The notes: generated by a model from the letters alone, not told the origin. Counted from the stretch's first letter, positions 53,283 to 62,333 are shown. The stretch is DNA of 64,000 nt from Pseudomonas pudica (GCF_015680405.1 NZ_JADLJS010000021.1:25410-89409), one strand, 5' to 3'. Program-made: numbers and translations.

Positions 53283-54278
53283 ATGCCCGTCACAGAGCCA
53301 TTCCACGACAACGTAGCGGTGTTCACCGATGCCGCACAGGGCCTGGGACTGGCCTGCTCCTTGACGCTTGCGCAGGCGGGCGAGCTGCGTAACCACCTCC
53401 AGCCATGCAGCTACCTGCCAGTCAACGTCGCCAGCACCCGCGCCGACCTGGGCGAAAGCCTGGTCTGGGATGAACGCAGCGGTGCGTTGTACTTCGTCGA
53501 TATCTCTGGCGGGCGCATCAACCGCCTCAGGCCCGATGGCCAAGCCGAGTGCCTGTACGAGTCCGCGGCACGCATCGGCGCGCTGGCGTTGACCAACCAA
53601 GGCAACCTGATTTTCACCGAGGATGCCAGCGTGGCCATCTTCGACGTGCCGCTGCGCAAGGTGCGTCGGCATTCGGTGTCGGTTCACCCACGGTCGACCT
53701 ACCGTTTCAACGACGGCGCCTGCGACCCCCAGGGCCGCTTCGTGACCGGTCTGATGGACGATGCCCTGAGCGGCAACACCGGGGCGCTGTTCCGCTTTGA
53801 CGGAAACTTGAATGATCAGGTGATCCACGACGACATGGCGTTGCCCACCGGCCTGGCCTGGTCGCAGGACGGCCACACGGTGTACTTCGTCGATTCGGCG
53901 GCGCGCTCGATCTATCGCGCCAGTTACCTGGCCGAAGGCCGGCTTGGCGCGGTCACCTTGTTTGCCGAAACCCCCGCCGAACTGGGGCGGCCGGACGGCC
54001 TTGCGCTGGACCGCGAAGGCGGCCTGTGGGTGTGCCAGTACCATGGCAGTTGCCTGCTGCGCTATGACCGCCATGGCCACCTCACCGATCAGGTGCTGAT
54101 GCCGGTGCCTTGCCCCACCAGTTGCTGTTTCGGGGGGGAGGGGATGAATACCTTGTTCATCAGCACCGCGCGCTTCGGCATGAGTGCCGAAGACCTGCAC
54201 CATTACCCTGATGCAGGCGACCTGTATGCCATCAGCCCCGAAATTGGCGGTATAGCCCGCCATACCTTCAAGGAATGA
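53283..54278 (+). CDS. SMP-30/gluconolactonase-family protein with SDR-like N-terminal remnant
   Basis: 331 residues. From about residue 50 it is an SMP-30 beta-propeller: ADLGESLVWDERSGALYFVDI, RFNDGACDPQGRFVTGLMDD, LPTGLAWSQDGHTVYFVDS and GRPDGLALDREGGLWVCQY, with the metal-binding Glu, Asn and Asp positions kept. Such enzymes hydrolyse sugar lactones. The first ~33 residues (FHDNVAVFTDAAQGLGLACS and on) instead resemble the nucleotide-binding start of a short-chain dehydrogenase, with VTG changed to FTD. SMP-30 proteins do not normally have this, and no in-frame start lies between. The gene looks like a fusion made by deletion. It overlaps the convergent recombinase gene by 11 bases. Confidence 0.82.
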   Translation: MPVTEPFHDNVAVFTDAAQGLGLACSLTLAQAGELRNHLQPCSYLPVNVASTRADLGESLVWDERSGALYFVDISGGRINRLRPDGQAECLYESAARIGALALTNQGNLIFTEDASVAIFDVPLRKVRRHSVSVHPRSTYRFNDGACDPQGRFVTGLMDDALSGNTGALFRFDGNLNDQVIHDDMALPTGLAWSQDGHTVYFVDSAARSIYRASYLAEGRLGAVTLFAETPAELGRPDGLALDREGGLWVCQYHGSCLLRYDRHGHLTDQVLMPVPCPTSCCFGGEGMNTLFISTARFGMSAEDLHHYPDAGDLYAISPEIGGIARHTFKE

Positions 54279-55218
54279 GCTTTTGTGCCTGGCTGGCCGG
54301 TAGCACGGCCAGTTCGCCAAAGCGCTGCGCCGCGTCGATGTAGCGCAATGCCGACTTGGCGTCTTTCCAGCCCACATAGCTCATCAGCGCCTTCAACTCC
54401 CAGCCATTGGCCGTGGCCCAGGTGGCGAAGCCACGGCGCAGCGAGTGGCCGGTATACAGCGCCGCCGGTACCCCGGCGCGTTCCAGCATGCGCCGCAGCA
54501 GGCCGACCAGGCTGTTGCTGTTGAGCGCGGTGTCGCCGAGGTTGCCCCAGCGGTCGAGCTTGCGGAACACTGGCCCATGGGCGATGCCGGCGACTTCCAG
54601 CCATTGCAGGTAGGCCGTGACCGGGCACAACGCCTTGAGGGCCGGGGTGCGGTGTTGCACGCCCAGGGCTTCGCGGTCGCCTTTGCTGCGCGGCAGGAAC
54701 AGGGTGATGCCGACACCGGCCTCGGCCTGGATGTGCTCTACGCGCAGGCGTGCCAGTTCATCCCCACGGAAACCGCGCCAGAAGCCCAGCAACAGCAGCG
54801 CAGCGTCGCGACGCGCCCGGCGCAGGGTGGCCAGGTCATGCTGCTCCCGGGCCTGGCGGGCTTCTTCTTCAAAACATTCCACTGCGCTTTGCAGGTGTTG
54901 CAGCAACAGCGGCGCGGCCTGCCTGGGCGGCGTCGGGTGCAAGGTGCGGATGCCGCGCAGCACCTGGCGCACCAACGGCGCCTTGGTCGGGTCGGGAAAA
55001 CCTTGGGCGACGTGCCATTGGCTGAGCGCCGCCAGGCGCTGGCGCAGGGTGCTCACGGCATGCTGGTCGGCGTGGTCGGCCAGGTATCGGGCGATGCTCT
55101 CGGCCGTGGCCGGCAGAAAACCGCCCCAGTGGGTTTCGAAATGATCGATGGCGGCCTGGTAGCTGCGCCGGGTGTTGTCACGGGTGGCGGCGCGGACGTA
55201 GCGCTCGATGTCAGTCAT
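54268..55218 (-). CDS. Solitary tyrosine recombinase/integrase
   Basis: 316 residues. A SAM-like core-binding domain (about 1-100; RYVRAATRDNTRRSYQAAIDHF, LSQWHVAQGFPDPT) is followed by the catalytic domain. The active residues are visible: Arg in FWRGFRGDELARL, Lys in RSKGDRE, His and Arg in TGHSLRRGFATWA, and the nucleophile Tyr in KSALRYIDAAQRF. It should cut and rejoin DNA. No excisionase, phage genes, flanking repeats or tRNA were found, so it seems to be a lone chromosomal recombinase. The ATG at 55218 fits the family start. It ends inside the SMP-30 stop region of the opposite strand. Confidence 0.87.
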   Translation of the reverse strand: MTDIERYVRAATRDNTRRSYQAAIDHFETHWGGFLPATAESIARYLADHADQHAVSTLRQRLAALSQWHVAQGFPDPTKAPLVRQVLRGIRTLHPTPPRQAAPLLLQHLQSAVECFEEEARQAREQHDLATLRRARRDAALLLLGFWRGFRGDELARLRVEHIQAEAGVGITLFLPRSKGDREALGVQHRTPALKALCPVTAYLQWLEVAGIAHGPVFRKLDRWGNLGDTALNSNSLVGLLRRMLERAGVPAALYTGHSLRRGFATWATANGWELKALMSYVGWKDAKSALRYIDAAQRFGELAVLPASQAQKLIP

Positions 55219-55337
55219 GGTGCAGGTGCAAGTGGATGATGGGCACACGATAAACCGAAATGAATTGCCTGTCCCGGCTGCGATGCTGGTGTGCCGACGA
55301 CCCAACACTCATTCGCTGCTCCCGGCCAGAGCTTCTG

Positions 55338-57662
55338 TTACACGCAGGCCTTGTCCTCGATACCGTTGAACAGCGGGTGGTCGCGCAGCTGCGCCGACGA
55401 CAGCGGCCGGCTGAAGTGATAGCCCTGGGCGATATCGCAGCCAGCAAGCTTCAGGCACACCACTTGTTCGCGGGTTTCCACGCCCTCGGCCACCACCTCC
55501 AGGCCCAGACGTTTGGCAAGGATGATGGTGGACGACACGATCGGGCTGTCGTCGTGGCTGTTGGACAGCGGCGCAATCAGCGAGCGGTCGATCTTCAGTT
55601 TGCTCAGCGGCAGCGAGTGCAGGTGGGCGAAGCCGGCGTAGCCGCGCCCGAAATCGTCCAGGCTGATGCCCAAACCGGCGTTGCGCAGGGTGTGCAGGTG
55701 CACCACCGCCGTGCCTTCGGGCTCTAGGATGGTGGTTTCGGTGATTTCCAGCTCCAGCCGCTGCGGAGCGATGGCGTACTGCTGCAGTTTGCTCAATAGC
55801 CGTGCAGCGAAATCCGGCTGGCGCAGTTGCAGGGCGGAGACATTGACCGCCAGCCGCGTGTCCCGGCCCTGAGCCCCCCAACCCGACAACGCCTCGCAGG
55901 CCAGGCGCAACACCTCCCAGCCCAGCTCGACAATGAAGCCACTGCGTTCGGCAAGGCCGATGAACCGGTCCGGGTACAGCAGGCCGAACTCGGGGTGGTC
56001 CCAGCGCACCAGCGCTTCGTAGCCCAGCACCTGCTGGGTGTCGAGGCGGATCTGTGGCTGGTAGTGCAGCACGAACTGGCGCTCGGCCAGGGCGCTGCCG
56101 AAGGCCTGTTCGAGGGTGAAGGCGTGGATGTCGGCCAGGTTCAGCGACGGGTCGAAGAAGCGGTACTGGGCTCGCCCGGCCTGCTTGGCCGAGTACATCG
56201 CGGCATCGGCACTGCGGATCAGGCTGTCGATGTCCTGGCCATCGCGCGGGCAGATACTCACGCCCACGCTGGGGCTGGTGTTGACCTCCTGGCCGTCCAG
56301 CGCGTAGGTGGCCGACAGCCTCTGCACCAGTACGCGGACCCAGGCATTGATCTGTTCCTCGCTGCGCTCGCCGGCCAGCAGCACCACGAACTCGTCGCCA
56401 CCAAAGCGCGAGGCCTCGTCGCCGGGCTCCAGCAGGCGCTGGATACGCCCGGCCACGGCCTGCAGCAGCAAGTCGCCGATCTTGTGCCCGAGCGAGTCGT
56501 TGATCGACTTGAAGCGGTCCATGTCGATGAACAGGATCGCCATCAGCCGGCGCTTGCCGCGTTGCCGGGTGAGCACCTGGCCGGCCACCTCGACGAACTG
56601 GCGGCGGTTGTGCAGGCCGCTGAGGTGGTCGGTGGCCGCAGCGTGGCTGCTGCGCCGGTGTTCGTCCTCGAGGCGGCCGATCAACTGCTGGTTGACCTGC
56701 TGGGCCTGTTCCAGCGCGCTGAAGGCCTCCTGGCGTTTGCGCAACAGTCGCAAGGTCCATAGCAGGCTGGCGAGGATCATCAGGGTCATGCTCAGGTTCA
56801 GCCAGAACTGCCGGGAATAGGCCAGCGTGGAGGGCGCGAGGATTTCCTCCTGGCGCTGGCTGACCACCACGCTGAAACCCCGCCCGGGCAGGCGCCGGTA
56901 CAGGCTCTGGTACGGGGCGCCGGCCGCGTACTGGGTCAGCATGCCCGCTTCACTGCCGTTGTCCGGCAGCCCTGGCAGCAGTGCGTCATCGGCTACCACC
57001 ACGCCGCTGCGATCGATGCGCAACCGTTCCAGGCCGTCATCCTGCAACAGGCGCACCAGCCCGCTGGTGCCCAGGTCGATGTGCTGCAGCAGCACGGCGA
57101 GGTAGCCGATGTCCAGCTGCACCACCAGGATACTGTCGATCTCGCGGCCGGGCAGGTTGGTCAGCGGCAGCAGGAAGGGCAGGCGCCAGTTGGGCTCGGT
57201 GACCGGTTGGCCTGGGGGCTGCACGCTGGGCAGGAACGGTTTGAAACCGTAGCGGGCAACGTGCCGCTGCAACTGGCGCAACCAGTCTTCGGGCAGCTCG
57301 TCGGCCTCGTCGGCATGGCTGGCCGATAACAGCCGGCCGCGCCGGTCGTACAGGCTCATGCGCTTGAAAACCGGGTCTTCGGCAAGCATTCGCGCCAAGC
57401 TTGCGCTGCCCTGGCGCAGCACCTTCATGTCGTCCTGGGTGACCCGGCCCACGGCCTGGGCGCGATCCACCAGCTGGCGCAGGCTTTCGCTGACGATACC
57501 GGCCAGGTTCAGGTGCTCGGCGGCCTTGGCTGACAGCGCGTCCTGGCGGGCGGCGGCCTTCTGCGAAACGTGCAGCCCCCAGAGAAAGGCCAGGGTGGCT
57601 GCACAGAGCATCAGGATCAGCAGCCGCAGAAGGCTGGCGGATGAAAGCGAACGGCGAATCAC
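55338..57662 (-). CDS. Membrane GGDEF-EAL cyclic-di-GMP enzyme
   Basis: 774 residues. Two membrane helices (about 11-32 and 288-310) flank a periplasmic sensing domain. The GGDEF domain keeps the motif GGDEF (421-425), but the upstream inhibitory I-site is EPGD rather than RxxD, so product inhibition may be lost. The EAL domain keeps YEALVRW (EAL 549-551), NVSALQL, LEITETTI, DDFGRGYAG, KLKIDRS and AEGVETREQ, so phosphodiesterase activity is likely. The protein could make or break c-di-GMP, the switch between biofilm and motility. Which activity dominates cannot be read from sequence. It lies alone, 81 bases after the SCO gene. Confidence 0.92.
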   Translation of the reverse strand: MIRRSLSSASLLRLLILMLCAATLAFLWGLHVSQKAAARQDALSAKAAEHLNLAGIVSESLRQLVDRAQAVGRVTQDDMKVLRQGSASLARMLAEDPVFKRMSLYDRRGRLLSASHADEADELPEDWLRQLQRHVARYGFKPFLPSVQPPGQPVTEPNWRLPFLLPLTNLPGREIDSILVVQLDIGYLAVLLQHIDLGTSGLVRLLQDDGLERLRIDRSGVVVADDALLPGLPDNGSEAGMLTQYAAGAPYQSLYRRLPGRGFSVVVSQRQEEILAPSTLAYSRQFWLNLSMTLMILASLLWTLRLLRKRQEAFSALEQAQQVNQQLIGRLEDEHRRSSHAAATDHLSGLHNRRQFVEVAGQVLTRQRGKRRLMAILFIDMDRFKSINDSLGHKIGDLLLQAVAGRIQRLLEPGDEASRFGGDEFVVLLAGERSEEQINAWVRVLVQRLSATYALDGQEVNTSPSVGVSICPRDGQDIDSLIRSADAAMYSAKQAGRAQYRFFDPSLNLADIHAFTLEQAFGSALAERQFVLHYQPQIRLDTQQVLGYEALVRWDHPEFGLLYPDRFIGLAERSGFIVELGWEVLRLACEALSGWGAQGRDTRLAVNVSALQLRQPDFAARLLSKLQQYAIAPQRLELEITETTILEPEGTAVVHLHTLRNAGLGISLDDFGRGYAGFAHLHSLPLSKLKIDRSLIAPLSNSHDDSPIVSSTIILAKRLGLEVVAEGVETREQVVCLKLAGCDIAQGYHFSRPLSSAQLRDHPLFNGIEDKACV

Positions 57663-57743
57663 TGCTGATAGTTCCCGACCCTGGGTGATGGTCGAAAAAT
57701 ACGACAGTTAGATGACAGCCTAATGACTGATGGCTAATTGCCT

Positions 57744-58727
57744 TTAAGGATTGCCCTTATCGGCCAGAGGCGTCTGCAGGCGCGCGGTTTCTTCCTCCAT
57801 GTAGCTCATCAGCGCGCTGACTTCGGCATCGCCCAGGCGCATGTTGGGCATGGCCACGCGGTTGTACTGTTCGTACAGCAGCATGGCCAGGGGGTCTTTC
57901 TGGGCCAGCATCTGGTCAGGCTCCTTCAGCCAGCGGGTCAGCCAGTTGGCATCACGTTGGCGGGTCACGCCCAGCAGGTCTGGGCCGATGCCAGGCTGCC
58001 CTGGCTCGGCGTTGCCCAAGGTGTGGCAAGATGAGCAGCGGGTACGGAACAGCTGCTCGCCACTGCTGGGGGCGCGCACCTCGGGAGCCTGGGCGTAGTC
58101 GTTGGCCATGGCGCTGGCCTGTTTCCAGTTGTGCAGGCTATTGCCCAGGCGGTCGGCGAGGATGTACGGGCTTTCGAAGGGCGATGCCTTCATCCAGCGG
58201 CCGGTGGCCTGGTTGCCGATGATCAGGCTCAGGTTGTGGTCCTTGGAACGGCCGTTTTCCAGGCCATCGATGTACAGCCCCAGGCTGCGGCGCAATTGTT
58301 CGATATCGGCTGGTTCGCCGGTGAGCAGCGTCCAGCCGGGACCGATACCGAACTTTTCGGCGTAGCGCTTGAGGGTGGCGGGGGTGTCGTTGTAGGGGTC
58401 GATGCTGATGGAGTAGAGGAAGATGTCCTTGCCAACCCGGTCACCGAGGATTTTCTGTACCTGGCGCAGGCGAGCAGTCTCCACCGGGCAGGAATCGGAG
58501 CAGCCGGTGAAAATGAAGTTGATGGCGACCACCTTGTCCTTGATCAGGTCGTCGAAGAAATGCACTTTTTCACCGTCCTGGGTGAGCAGCGGGATGTTGG
58601 GGAAGTAGTCGGCGCCCCAGGGCGTTGCAGCTTCGTCGGCCACTGGTTGCTGCGGTTGCAGCGGCCAGAACGGGATACTGGCGGCGAACAGCGAGAGCAC
58701 CAGCAGGAAACGCCATGAGCCGGACAT
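57744..58727 (-). CDS. SCO1/SenC copper chaperone fused to cytochrome c
   Basis: 327 residues. One N-terminal membrane anchor (RFLLVLSLFAASIPFW) leads to a SCO1 thioredoxin-like domain with the copper ligands CSDSCP and the distal His in KDHNLSLIIG (about residues 30-185). A cytochrome c domain follows from about residue 220, with haem motif CSSCH and axial Met in VAMPNMRLG. SCO1 delivers copper to oxidases, and the fused haem could carry electrons, so this fusion is unusual but sensible. It sits 54 bases downstream of the multicopper oxidase gene on the same strand, so it probably metallates or exchanges electrons with that enzyme. Confidence 0.9.
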   Translation of the reverse strand: MSGSWRFLLVLSLFAASIPFWPLQPQQPVADEAATPWGADYFPNIPLLTQDGEKVHFFDDLIKDKVVAINFIFTGCSDSCPVETARLRQVQKILGDRVGKDIFLYSISIDPYNDTPATLKRYAEKFGIGPGWTLLTGEPADIEQLRRSLGLYIDGLENGRSKDHNLSLIIGNQATGRWMKASPFESPYILADRLGNSLHNWKQASAMANDYAQAPEVRAPSSGEQLFRTRCSSCHTLGNAEPGQPGIGPDLLGVTRQRDANWLTRWLKEPDQMLAQKDPLAMLLYEQYNRVAMPNMRLGDAEVSALMSYMEEETARLQTPLADKGNP

Positions 58728-58750
58728 TATGGACCCTCGTCGATAACGGT

Positions 58751-58775
58751 AGCGGGGCTGCTTGGCAGCCCCGCT
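58751..58775 (-). terminator. Perfect 11-bp hairpin between multicopper oxidase and SCO genes
   Basis: AGCGGGGCTGC and GCAGCCCCGCT flank a 3-base loop. No T-run follows on the minus strand (the coding direction), so it is more likely a transcript-stabilising or partial-termination hairpin than a full terminator. Confidence 0.6.
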
Positions 58776-58781
58776 TTACCC

Positions 58782-61700
58782 TCACTTGTATCTGACTGGC
58801 GCGGTCACGCTCTGCCCCAGCGCCGACTTCACGGTCACCGTCGCCGGCGTGGCCGGGCCGTAGCCGGAGGTGGTTGCCACCAACCGCCAACTGGCACCGC
58901 TGCCGGAAGCGGTCATCGTGGCGGTGCCCAGGTTCACCGGGCCGCCGGTAGTGGCCGCGGTCACAGTGATGCTGTTGCCCGTGGCCACCGAGGTAGTGCC
59001 AGCAATTTCCCAGGTGAAACGGTTGCTGCTGAGCACCTGTACCGTGGCACTGGTGACCTGGATCTGGTCGACCACCGCTGCCGAACCTACCGCGATGCTG
59101 ACCGTGGCCGGCGCTACCGACTCGGCGCCCTTGGCGTCACGCGCCGAGTAGTTGAAGCTGGCGGTGAACGGCGTGGTGACAGTGGCCGGCGGGGTGTAGG
59201 TCACCTTGGTGCCATCCGTGCTGGTATTGCCTTGGCCGGAGTCTGGCTGGCTGAGCCCGACGACGGTCAGCGGCAGGTTGCCTTCCGGGTCGGTATCGTT
59301 GGCCAGCACGTTCAGGGTGATCGGCTTGCCGGCCGTGGTAGCCGCGCTGTCGTTGGCCGCGACTGGCGGCTTGTTGATGGGGTCGTCGTCGCCACGGTCT
59401 TTCGTGCGGAAGGTCGGCAGGCCAACCGAAGCGACGTACTCCACGCCATCCCAGCCTGGCAGCGGGGTCGGCATCACCTGGAACTGGCCTGGGTGCTCCA
59501 GGTCCCAGCGCAGCAGCATCGAGGTATCTTCATGCTGGGTGTTGTGGCAGTGTTCCATGTAGGTGCCGGCAAACTCGCGGAAGCGGATCGCCACTTCCAC
59601 TTCTTCCGAAGAGTCGATATCCGGCCCGATGCGGAACACGTCCTTGCGCGCCCATTTTTCCCATTCCGGCGGTGCCTTGCCGTCGCGGCTGAGGATCACG
59701 CCTTCCTCGAAGTGCACATGCACCGGGTGGCTCCAGCCATTGCCGCCGTTGATGATCTTCCACACTTCCAGGGTGCCGTCGCCGCTGAAACCGCCGTCGG
59801 TCGACTGCTGGGCCAGCTGTGGCGCCGCGCTGATGCGCCGTGGGTCCATGGAGTAACCAAAGCCGCCATCGGTCTTGATGGTCCAGGGCTGGGTGTCGGT
59901 ACCGTCGGAGCGACCGAAGATGAACTCGCGGTGTCGGGCAGCCTGGAGTTTGGCCTGGTCGGTGGCAGAGTTGCGGTCGATCGGCAGCGGCAGCATCTTC
60001 ATGCCTGCGGCCTTCCCTGGTTTGGCGGGCTCATAGTCTGCCGGGTTCATGCTCAAGTCCTGGCCGCTGTAGGGCTGTACCACTAGTTGCAGGAACTTAC
60101 CGATTGCTGGATCACCATTTTCCCAACGCGGGCCTTTGGTGGTCTGCTTGATCACTGGCTTGTACTTTTCCGACAGCACGTCGGCCAGCGAGATGGCGCC
60201 TTCCGGCCCCTTGCCGCTCTGGTGCTCCTCGAGGTTGACGAAGTACAGCTTGTCGCCGACCTTGATGCCGTTCTTGGCGAAGTTGATGATGATGTCGTAG
60301 CGCTCGGCGATGCCTTGCAGCGGCAGGATGCCGTTGTTGTCCTGCAGGTTGCCGTCACCGTTGAGGTCCAGGGTACCGTCGAACGGAACGGTGTGTTCCA
60401 TGATGTTGCCGTCGTTGGCGATCATGTGGAACGGCACTCGCGCATACGACAGGTTGGAGCCGGTGGGGCCTTTGAATTCGCCACTGGTACCGGCAATTTC
60501 ACGCACCACGGCGAACTTGAAGTAGCGCGACACCGAGCCGTTCAGGATACGGAAGCGGTAGCTGCGCGCGCGCACCTTGAGCGTGGGCCGGTACTGCCAG
60601 TTGACCAGGATCTGGTCGCCGAGGAAGCCATCGGTGTTGAACGGGTTGAACCACAGCTGGCCGTTGGCATCCCAGGCCTTGTCGGCGATCACCAGGTTGA
60701 CGTCGTAGTCGCGGTTGCCCCACGGCATGCCCGAGCCACTGGGGAAACGCAGGTTGACGCCATCCTGCAGGGCCTCGTTGCCGCGGTCCAGGGCACTGTA
60801 GTAGTTCATCATCACGGCGTTGCCTTTGTAGACGTTCTGTGCCGTGAAATCCATCATGTGGTCGTGGAACCAATGGGTGCTCATGGTTTCGCGCCAGTCA
60901 CCACGGATCTTGATGCTGCCGTTCTGGCAGGTTTTCAGCCCTGGCGAGGCGTCATTGACGAACAGCGTTTCACCCGGCGAGCAGGGGAACGCCGCGCGTG
61001 GGTCCTGGGCGCGGGTGTTGATGGTGTCGTAACCAGCCAGCTGCAACGGCCAGCGGTAATCGTAATACTGGCCGGGGAAGAAGTAGGCATTGGCATAGCC
61101 ATCGCTCTCGGCCGGCGAATGGCCGTTGTGCTCGTGGGTGGAGAGGGTGTGCAGGCCAAAGCCGTTGTTGGCTGCTGGGTCGATCGGCAGGGCGTTGTAA
61201 TGGCGCATCAGGATCGGCTGACCATGGCGCGCCATCAGCAGTTTGGGCGGGAACGTACCGTCGAAGGTCCATACCGATTTGTGGTTTTGCAATGGCATCT
61301 TCGGATGGAATCGGGTGTCGATGCCCTTGGTGGTGCCGAGCGTGTTCGGGATGTCAGAGGTCTGGTAGTACAGACCTCCCGGGGCAAATTCACCGACTGC
61401 ATAGTTGTGCAGTTGCTTGCGGTCACGCAGTCCTTGGTTGATGCGTGCACCAGCCTGGGCGGTCTTGAAGCCGGCCTGCGGGTAGAACTCGTTCCAGCGC
61501 TGGTGCGACCAGCCTTTTCCTGGTGGCCGGCCTTCCGCCGGCGAGCCGACCGGCTTGCGGTTCAGGAACATCTCGATCTGCGCCTTCCACGGGTTGCGGT
61601 CGAGCACATTGGAATACTGGGTCGGGAACGGGTACAGGCCCGGCTGTTTGAGGAAGGCTTCCAGGGCCGTGCCGCTAGGGCCGCTGCGCGCAACCACGTT

Positions 61701-62174
61701 GGGGTCCTGCGCCGGTGCCGCACCCAGGGTGGGCACCGGGAAGGTCAGGGTTGGCGGCGGCAGCGTGGGGTCGAGTTTTTCCGTGCCGAATTCCTCGAAC
61801 AGCAGTAGCTGCTGGGTAAACGGCAGTGCCCCGAACAGCGGGCTGGGCTTGCCATTGGTGGGGTATTTGTTGTCGGTTTGCAGGGCCGGTGGCAACACAT
61901 TGTTGGCGCTTACCGTGTCGCGGTTGCCGTACACGCCATTGGTCAGCTCCAGCGAGCCTTGGTTGGCCGGCGGCATGTTGAACAGGTCCAGCAAGGCCTT
62001 TGTCGGGTCGGCTGGCTGGTCAGTGTAGGCCGACGGGTCGGTCGGCGGTGGCATGCTGTTGTCGTCGAGGGGAGCGGCGGTCGCCGTCACCAGCCCGAGG
62101 CCGAGCATCAGCGTGGTGAGGGTGGATAGCTGGAATGCATGCCTGGCAGGGTGGATCACGGCAGGTGTTTTCAT
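58782..62174 (-). CDS. Large multicopper oxidase with C-terminal Ig-like domain
   Basis: 1130 residues, far longer than laccases (about 500). A signal peptide (LSTLTTLMLGLGLVTATAA) leads to the oxidase. The four copper motifs are seen: TLSTHEHNGHS, STHWFHDHMMD, HPVHVHFEEG and YMEHCHNTQHEDTSMLLRW, which holds the type-1 Cys and axial Met. From about residue 925 an Ig/cadherin-like domain follows (NKPPVAANDSAATTAGKPIT, DGTKVTYTPPATVTTPF) and then a short repeat-like tail. The protein would oxidise a substrate outside the cytoplasm with O2. Similar long enzymes in P. putida have been linked to Mn(II) oxidation (McoA-type), but that cannot be decided here. The SCO-cytochrome gene follows. Confidence 0.9.
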   Translation of the reverse strand: MKTPAVIHPARHAFQLSTLTTLMLGLGLVTATAAPLDDNSMPPPTDPSAYTDQPADPTKALLDLFNMPPANQGSLELTNGVYGNRDTVSANNVLPPALQTDNKYPTNGKPSPLFGALPFTQQLLLFEEFGTEKLDPTLPPPTLTFPVPTLGAAPAQDPNVVARSGPSGTALEAFLKQPGLYPFPTQYSNVLDRNPWKAQIEMFLNRKPVGSPAEGRPPGKGWSHQRWNEFYPQAGFKTAQAGARINQGLRDRKQLHNYAVGEFAPGGLYYQTSDIPNTLGTTKGIDTRFHPKMPLQNHKSVWTFDGTFPPKLLMARHGQPILMRHYNALPIDPAANNGFGLHTLSTHEHNGHSPAESDGYANAYFFPGQYYDYRWPLQLAGYDTINTRAQDPRAAFPCSPGETLFVNDASPGLKTCQNGSIKIRGDWRETMSTHWFHDHMMDFTAQNVYKGNAVMMNYYSALDRGNEALQDGVNLRFPSGSGMPWGNRDYDVNLVIADKAWDANGQLWFNPFNTDGFLGDQILVNWQYRPTLKVRARSYRFRILNGSVSRYFKFAVVREIAGTSGEFKGPTGSNLSYARVPFHMIANDGNIMEHTVPFDGTLDLNGDGNLQDNNGILPLQGIAERYDIIINFAKNGIKVGDKLYFVNLEEHQSGKGPEGAISLADVLSEKYKPVIKQTTKGPRWENGDPAIGKFLQLVVQPYSGQDLSMNPADYEPAKPGKAAGMKMLPLPIDRNSATDQAKLQAARHREFIFGRSDGTDTQPWTIKTDGGFGYSMDPRRISAAPQLAQQSTDGGFSGDGTLEVWKIINGGNGWSHPVHVHFEEGVILSRDGKAPPEWEKWARKDVFRIGPDIDSSEEVEVAIRFREFAGTYMEHCHNTQHEDTSMLLRWDLEHPGQFQVMPTPLPGWDGVEYVASVGLPTFRTKDRGDDDPINKPPVAANDSAATTAGKPITLNVLANDTDPEGNLPLTVVGLSQPDSGQGNTSTDGTKVTYTPPATVTTPFTASFNYSARDAKGAESVAPATVSIAVGSAAVVDQIQVTSATVQVLSSNRFTWEIAGTTSVATGNSITVTAATTGGPVNLGTATMTASGSGASWRLVATTSGYGPATPATVTVKSALGQSVTAPVRYK

Positions 62175-62333
62175 TGCCTTATGCCTCGCTCGCGGCCTTA
62201 TGGCTTTCAGCCATCAGTGGCGTTTTGCCCGTTTTTGGGGCTGGAGCAACGGCTGTGCCAACCCAAATGCGAGGAATGTGTTTCTAAACAAACCCTTGTG
62301 GCGCCTGATGTGAGCTAATGGCCATGGCGTCAA

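Noticed and set aside
54268..55218. A prophage or genomic island starting at the tyrosine recombinase
   Set aside because: No phage or transfer genes, tRNA or flanking direct repeats were found, and neighbouring genes are ordinary metabolic genes.
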